Below, in pieces: positions 61,687-64,000 of a stretch of DNA of 64,000 bases (its first letter is position 1; the number at the start of each line of letters is the position of its first letter). Source of the DNA: Bacteroidota bacterium (lineage in GTDB: Bacteria > Bacteroidota > Bacteroidia > B-17B0 > Aurantibacillaceae). The notes beneath the pieces were generated by a model. The model had not been told where the DNA came from, did no database searches, and saw only the letters and a program-made list of their open reading frames with translations. The stretch lies in assembly GCA_030684395.1 (NCBI GenBank), contig JAUXTT010000004.1, positions 248,001 through 312,000 of the forward strand. The letters run 5' to 3'. Both the position numbers and the translations under genes were made by a program.

Positions 61687-61694
61687 CTAAGATA
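61687..61694 (-). promoter_or_regulatory. -7 box of holB
   Basis: TATCTTAG on the minus strand (7 of 8), 4 nt before the ATG. Confidence 0.35.
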
Positions 61695-61717
61695 CAGAAT
61701 TAGCCGCAAAGTAATTG

Positions 61718-61725
61718 TATATTTG
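61718..61725 (+). promoter_or_regulatory. -7 box of gldC
   Basis: TATATTTG, exact consensus, 27 nt before the gldC ATG. Confidence 0.4.
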
Positions 61726-61752
61726 CAAGCCAGGAATTAATCCCGATTTTAC

Positions 61753-62079
61753 ATGAAAACATCAGAAATAAATTTCAAAGTTACTGTTGACGAAAACCAT
61801 TTACCTCAAAAACTGGAATGGGAAGCTAAGGACGCCGGTGAAAAAAGTGAATGTGCAAGTATTATGCTTGCCATGTGGGATAAAAAGGAAAACAACACCA
61901 TGCGTATTGATCTTTGGACAAAAGACATGAGCGTAGATGAAATGAAAAAGTTTTACCACCAAAATATTATTACACTTACTGATACATACGTGCGCGCTAC
62001 AGGTGATGAAACAACGGCCAACAAAGTTCGCGACTTTTTCAAAGATCTTGGAAAAGGCATGGGTGTAATAGGCCAATAA
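61753..62079 (+). CDS. gldC: Gliding motility protein GldC
   Basis: 108-residue cytoplasmic protein that stabilises or assists GldB in gliding. The family features are clear: TSEINFKVTVDENHLPQKLEWEA in two parts, KSECASIMLAMWDKKENNTMRIDLWTKDM in parts, and MKKFYHQNIITLTDTYVRATGDE. It is divergent from holB; gldB is not in the window. The hairpin at 62085 probably ends the transcript. Confidence 0.93.
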   Translation: MKTSEINFKVTVDENHLPQKLEWEAKDAGEKSECASIMLAMWDKKENNTMRIDLWTKDMSVDEMKKFYHQNIITLTDTYVRATGDETTANKVRDFFKDLGKGMGVIGQ

Positions 62080-62084
62080 AGAAA

Positions 62085-62114
62085 GTACCGGATGCCCCTT
62101 AAACATCCGGATAC
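62085..62114 (+). terminator. Hairpin after gldC
   Basis: GTACCGGATG / CATCCGGATAC stem with a single-base bulge and a 9-nt loop, 5 bp after the stop; the T-run after it is weak. Confidence 0.55.
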
Positions 62115-62216
62115 TATCTTCTTCAGGCTATTTTGTTAGTTTATGTACGGATCTGAATTAGTAACAAGCAAATTAATCAAAATAGCAAAGCCCTTTGTTT
62201 TTACATGTCAACTCCC

Positions 62217-63455
62217 CTAGTTCAAACAACCCGCTTCCACAATACGAATATCCAATTGCAGTTGAGTTAAATTTTGAAGTACCAGGCTTATTGGTGTGTG
62301 ATAAAAACTATTTACTTCCCATAGCTCCATACCTTGTTCATGAACCGCTGGTTTTTCGGAAAGATCAATAAGTTTAGAGCTGTCCAATTTAAATTCAGAG
62401 GAAGCCAATACATTTAATGCATTTAGTTCTTTCTTCAATTGATTGAGCTCAGATTTTGCTTTCCCCGTTTGATCAAAAAGAACTCTTGAGGGGATATCAA
62501 AATTATCAGGCATTGTTAAGGATTTGTAATCAACCTTCTTAAACTCAACTCCTTCAACAGCAAGCAGAAGATCGAGCTTTAGTTTTTCTATGGAGGTACA
62601 CAAATCATTACATTTTTTGTTGACTTCGCTTAATCCTTTTGTGTTGGACACTGTATCCGACATTACTAATTTATATTTGCCAGCGTTTTGTTGACTCAGG
62701 TACTCATAAGAATTAGCTACTTTTTGGTTGGTATAAGCAATGGAGTTTTGAATTTTAATGCTTGGCCTTGTATTTACCAAAGTAAAGAAAAGTCCACAAC
62801 CCATTATAATGAGTATGCTCGAAACTATTGTATTTACCTTGGTTTCAGGGTTTCGAATTCCTGAAATAAAATAGATAGGAAGAAATAAAATCAACATCAT
62901 GATCACTGCTCCGAGTCCCATCATATTTGCTCCCGGCCAGTGCATCACTTTGAACAGGATACCAAGGCTCATCAGAATCCCGGCCAGTGTTCCTATTCCA
63001 ACTATTAATTTTTCTTTTGTTTCTTTCTTCTCCTTTATTTTTAGGGTAAATAAGAGAGGAAGAAAGATTAAACTAGAGCATCCAATTCCTAATACAAGAA
63101 GTATTCCTGCTCCGGGCCAGTGCATAAATTTAAAAAATATGCCGGCAATCATTAAAACGGCGGAAATAATTCCGGTTCCTATCATTAACTTTTTCATGGT
63201 GTAATAATGTTTAAAAATTTGCAGGGCAATTGTTTCTTCTTCGATTTCCCACAGTTCGTGTTTATAAAACTGCCGTATCGTTTTTTGGTAGAAGTTCTCG
63301 AAGTCCCCGTTTGCTTCGAGATTTTGTTCGATCATACAACAAACATGATCCAGGAGGTTATACTGCAGATCCTCCATCTCAACGCCACGTGCACGTATGT
63401 CGTTAAGAATAAAATCAATTTGTTTATCGTTGATGGTATACATTCTCTTATTCAT
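62217..63455 (-). CDS. HAAS-like membrane protein with duplicated GldL-type helices
   Basis: 412 residues. N-terminal helical domain (about 1-75, YNLLDHVCCMIEQ) resembling HAAS/DUF1700-type domains that accompany PadR regulators. Then comes a membrane region with two tandem copies of a GldL-type hairpin: KFMHWPGAGILLVLGIG (about 107-123) and KVMHWPGANMMGLGAV (about 168-183). A fifth helix (about 213-229) follows, then a C-terminal extracytoplasmic helical domain (about 235-412). The MHWPGA motif is the signature of GldL, the T9SS motor subunit. The PadR gene lies 114 bp upstream on the same strand. Confidence 0.78.
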   Translation of the reverse strand: MNKRMYTINDKQIDFILNDIRARGVEMEDLQYNLLDHVCCMIEQNLEANGDFENFYQKTIRQFYKHELWEIEEETIALQIFKHYYTMKKLMIGTGIISAVLMIAGIFFKFMHWPGAGILLVLGIGCSSLIFLPLLFTLKIKEKKETKEKLIVGIGTLAGILMSLGILFKVMHWPGANMMGLGAVIMMLILFLPIYFISGIRNPETKVNTIVSSILIIMGCGLFFTLVNTRPSIKIQNSIAYTNQKVANSYEYLSQQNAGKYKLVMSDTVSNTKGLSEVNKKCNDLCTSIEKLKLDLLLAVEGVEFKKVDYKSLTMPDNFDIPSRVLFDQTGKAKSELNQLKKELNALNVLASSEFKLDSSKLIDLSEKPAVHEQGMELWEVNSFYHTPISLVLQNLTQLQLDIRIVEAGCLN

Positions 63456-63458
63456 TTC

Positions 63459-63556
63459 TTAACACAAAGTTCTCAGAGATTGCAGAGTTACACAGAGTAA
63501 TATTTATTATCAAATCTCAGTGCAACTCCGTTCCCTTTGTGTACTCTGTGTTGTAA
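63459..63556. repeat. 98-bp imperfect palindrome between padR and its target gene
   Basis: The arms TTAACACAAAG...CAGAGTTACACAGAG and CTCAGTGCAACTCC...CTCTGTGTTGTAA are inverted copies with mismatches; the unit phrase CACAGAGT recurs. It fills nearly the whole 113-bp gap and may act as hairpin within the padR transcript. Confidence 0.55.
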
Positions 63557-63568
63557 AATTTATACTAC

Positions 63569-63907
63569 TTAAGCTGTTCCTGTTTCTATTCCCAACAAAA
63601 ATTTCATTGTGTTCATATAATCAGCAAACTCATTCACTTTTTCTTTAGAATGTACTTTTCCCTTTGTACTAAGTTTGTAGTATTTTCTTACACGCTTACC
63701 AATGTATTCTGTTTCTGTTTCGAGCAAACCATCAGCTTCTAATGCATGAAGAGTTGGGTACAAAGCACCTTCCGTTATCTGAATTTTATCGTTGGTAAGC
63801 TCTTTCACTTTTTGTGTGATCTCATAACCATACATTCGGTTACCCTCGTTCAGAAGTTTAAGCAAGATGGTCTTAAGCGTTCCTTTTATAAGTTCGGATG
63901 AGTACAT
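63569..63907 (-). CDS. PadR-family transcriptional regulator
   Basis: 112 residues from ATG 63907 (a GTG at 63940 would start inside a repeat). Winged-helix PadR domain: LIKGTLKTILLKLL, GYEITQKVKELT, the recognition helix region ITEGALYPTLHALEADGLL, and the wing EYIGKRVRKYYKLSTKG. PadR regulators repress neighbouring membrane-protein genes in response to ligands or stress; the next gene (HAAS/GldL-like) is the likely target or partner. Confidence 0.93.
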   Translation of the reverse strand: MYSSELIKGTLKTILLKLLNEGNRMYGYEITQKVKELTNDKIQITEGALYPTLHALEADGLLETETEYIGKRVRKYYKLSTKGKVHSKEKVNEFADYMNTMKFLLGIETGTA

Positions 63908-63937
63908 GTTTTCCTGTTTTAAGTTTTCTTTATATGC

Positions 63938-63961
63938 CACTTCGAACGAAGTCGAGAAGTG
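63938..63961 (-). repeat. Dispersed repeat, copy 3
   Basis: CACTTCGAACGAAGTCGAGAAGTG is a quasi-palindrome and is the inverse form of the odhB repeats at 20259 and 20325. It lies 31 bp before the padR ATG and could also be read as an operator. Confidence 0.6.
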
Positions 63962-64000
63962 TTGATCTATTCTTTTCTAATTATTTTTATTTAGTATACC

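Overview
The window comes from an AT-rich chromosome of the Bacteroidota, most like an aerobic, gliding or surface-active environmental lineage. The evidence is: gliding-motility genes (gldH, gldC, and a GldL-like membrane protein); several secreted proteins with type IX secretion (T9SS) C-terminal sorting domains; a GLPGLI / outer-membrane beta-barrel pair; the DUF4271-hemD-rnpA and lptE-TPR-secG blocks seen in this phylum; a bS16 with the long C-terminal tail usual there; and repeated matches to the Bacteroidota promoter (TTG, 17-20 nt, TAnnTTTG). No rRNA, tRNA, CRISPR array, prophage or transposase was seen. Most of the window is core chromosome.

Layout. 1-2.8 kb: partial lipoprotein, recO, cysteine desulfurase, and a small DUF559 endonuclease gene between inverted G-rich repeats. 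2.9-8.2 kb: a secreted TPR-CHAT peptidase and a TPR-SpoIIE phosphatase. 8.3-11.6 kb: a three-gene membrane operon (UPF0104 protein, GT2 glycosyltransferase, orphan DppC-type permease). 11.8-14.7 kb: ruvC, pyk, proC. 14.9-19.2 kb: outer-membrane genes (DUF481, GLPGLI, TonB-type barrel). 19.3-23.4 kb: 2-oxoglutarate dehydrogenase E1 and E2. 23.6-27.9 kb: a TPR histidine kinase with an overlapping LytTR response regulator, then a two-gene unit preceded by a LytTR-like direct repeat. 28-31 kb: two paralogous PKD/T9SS proteins. 31.3-36.9 kb: DUF4271, hemD with an unusual basic tail, rnpA, upp, a SiaB-like protein, a deoxynucleoside kinase and a bifunctional nuclease. 37-38.8 kb: etfBA. 38.9-44.9 kb: glycosyltransferase, lptE, TPR protein, secG, hldD, rpsP, and a small membrane protein behind two Crp/Fnr-like sites. 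45-52.9 kb: two T9SS proteins, a NYN-LOTUS protein, a second TPR-SpoIIE phosphatase, a frameshifted lipoprotein and an AAA/DUF4143 ATPase. 53-58.5 kb: aconitase, an exported PEP-synthase-like protein and a FemAB/GNAT-like protein. 58.6-64 kb: gldH, ricT, holB, gldC, a HAAS/GldL-like membrane protein and its PadR regulator.

How the genes work together. Aconitase, SucA/OdhB, pyruvate kinase and EtfAB give central carbon and electron flow. Two TPR-SpoIIE phosphatases, a SiaB-like kinase/anti-sigma protein and a TPR-HisKA_2/LytTR pair suggest a large signalling capacity. LptE, HldD, SecG, the barrel proteins and the T9SS cargo serve the outer membrane. A second layer consists of small dispersed repeats: long imperfect palindromes between genes, a CCGATAGCTATCGG palindrome, and short TTCGAC/GCTC repeats that also sit in frame inside coding genes (odhB, the TPR gene, DUF559). 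The best leads for new biology are the repeat-flanked DUF559 gene, the LytTR-like operator, the double Crp/Fnr-like site, the PadR plus HAAS/GldL-like pair and the exported dikinase-like protein.
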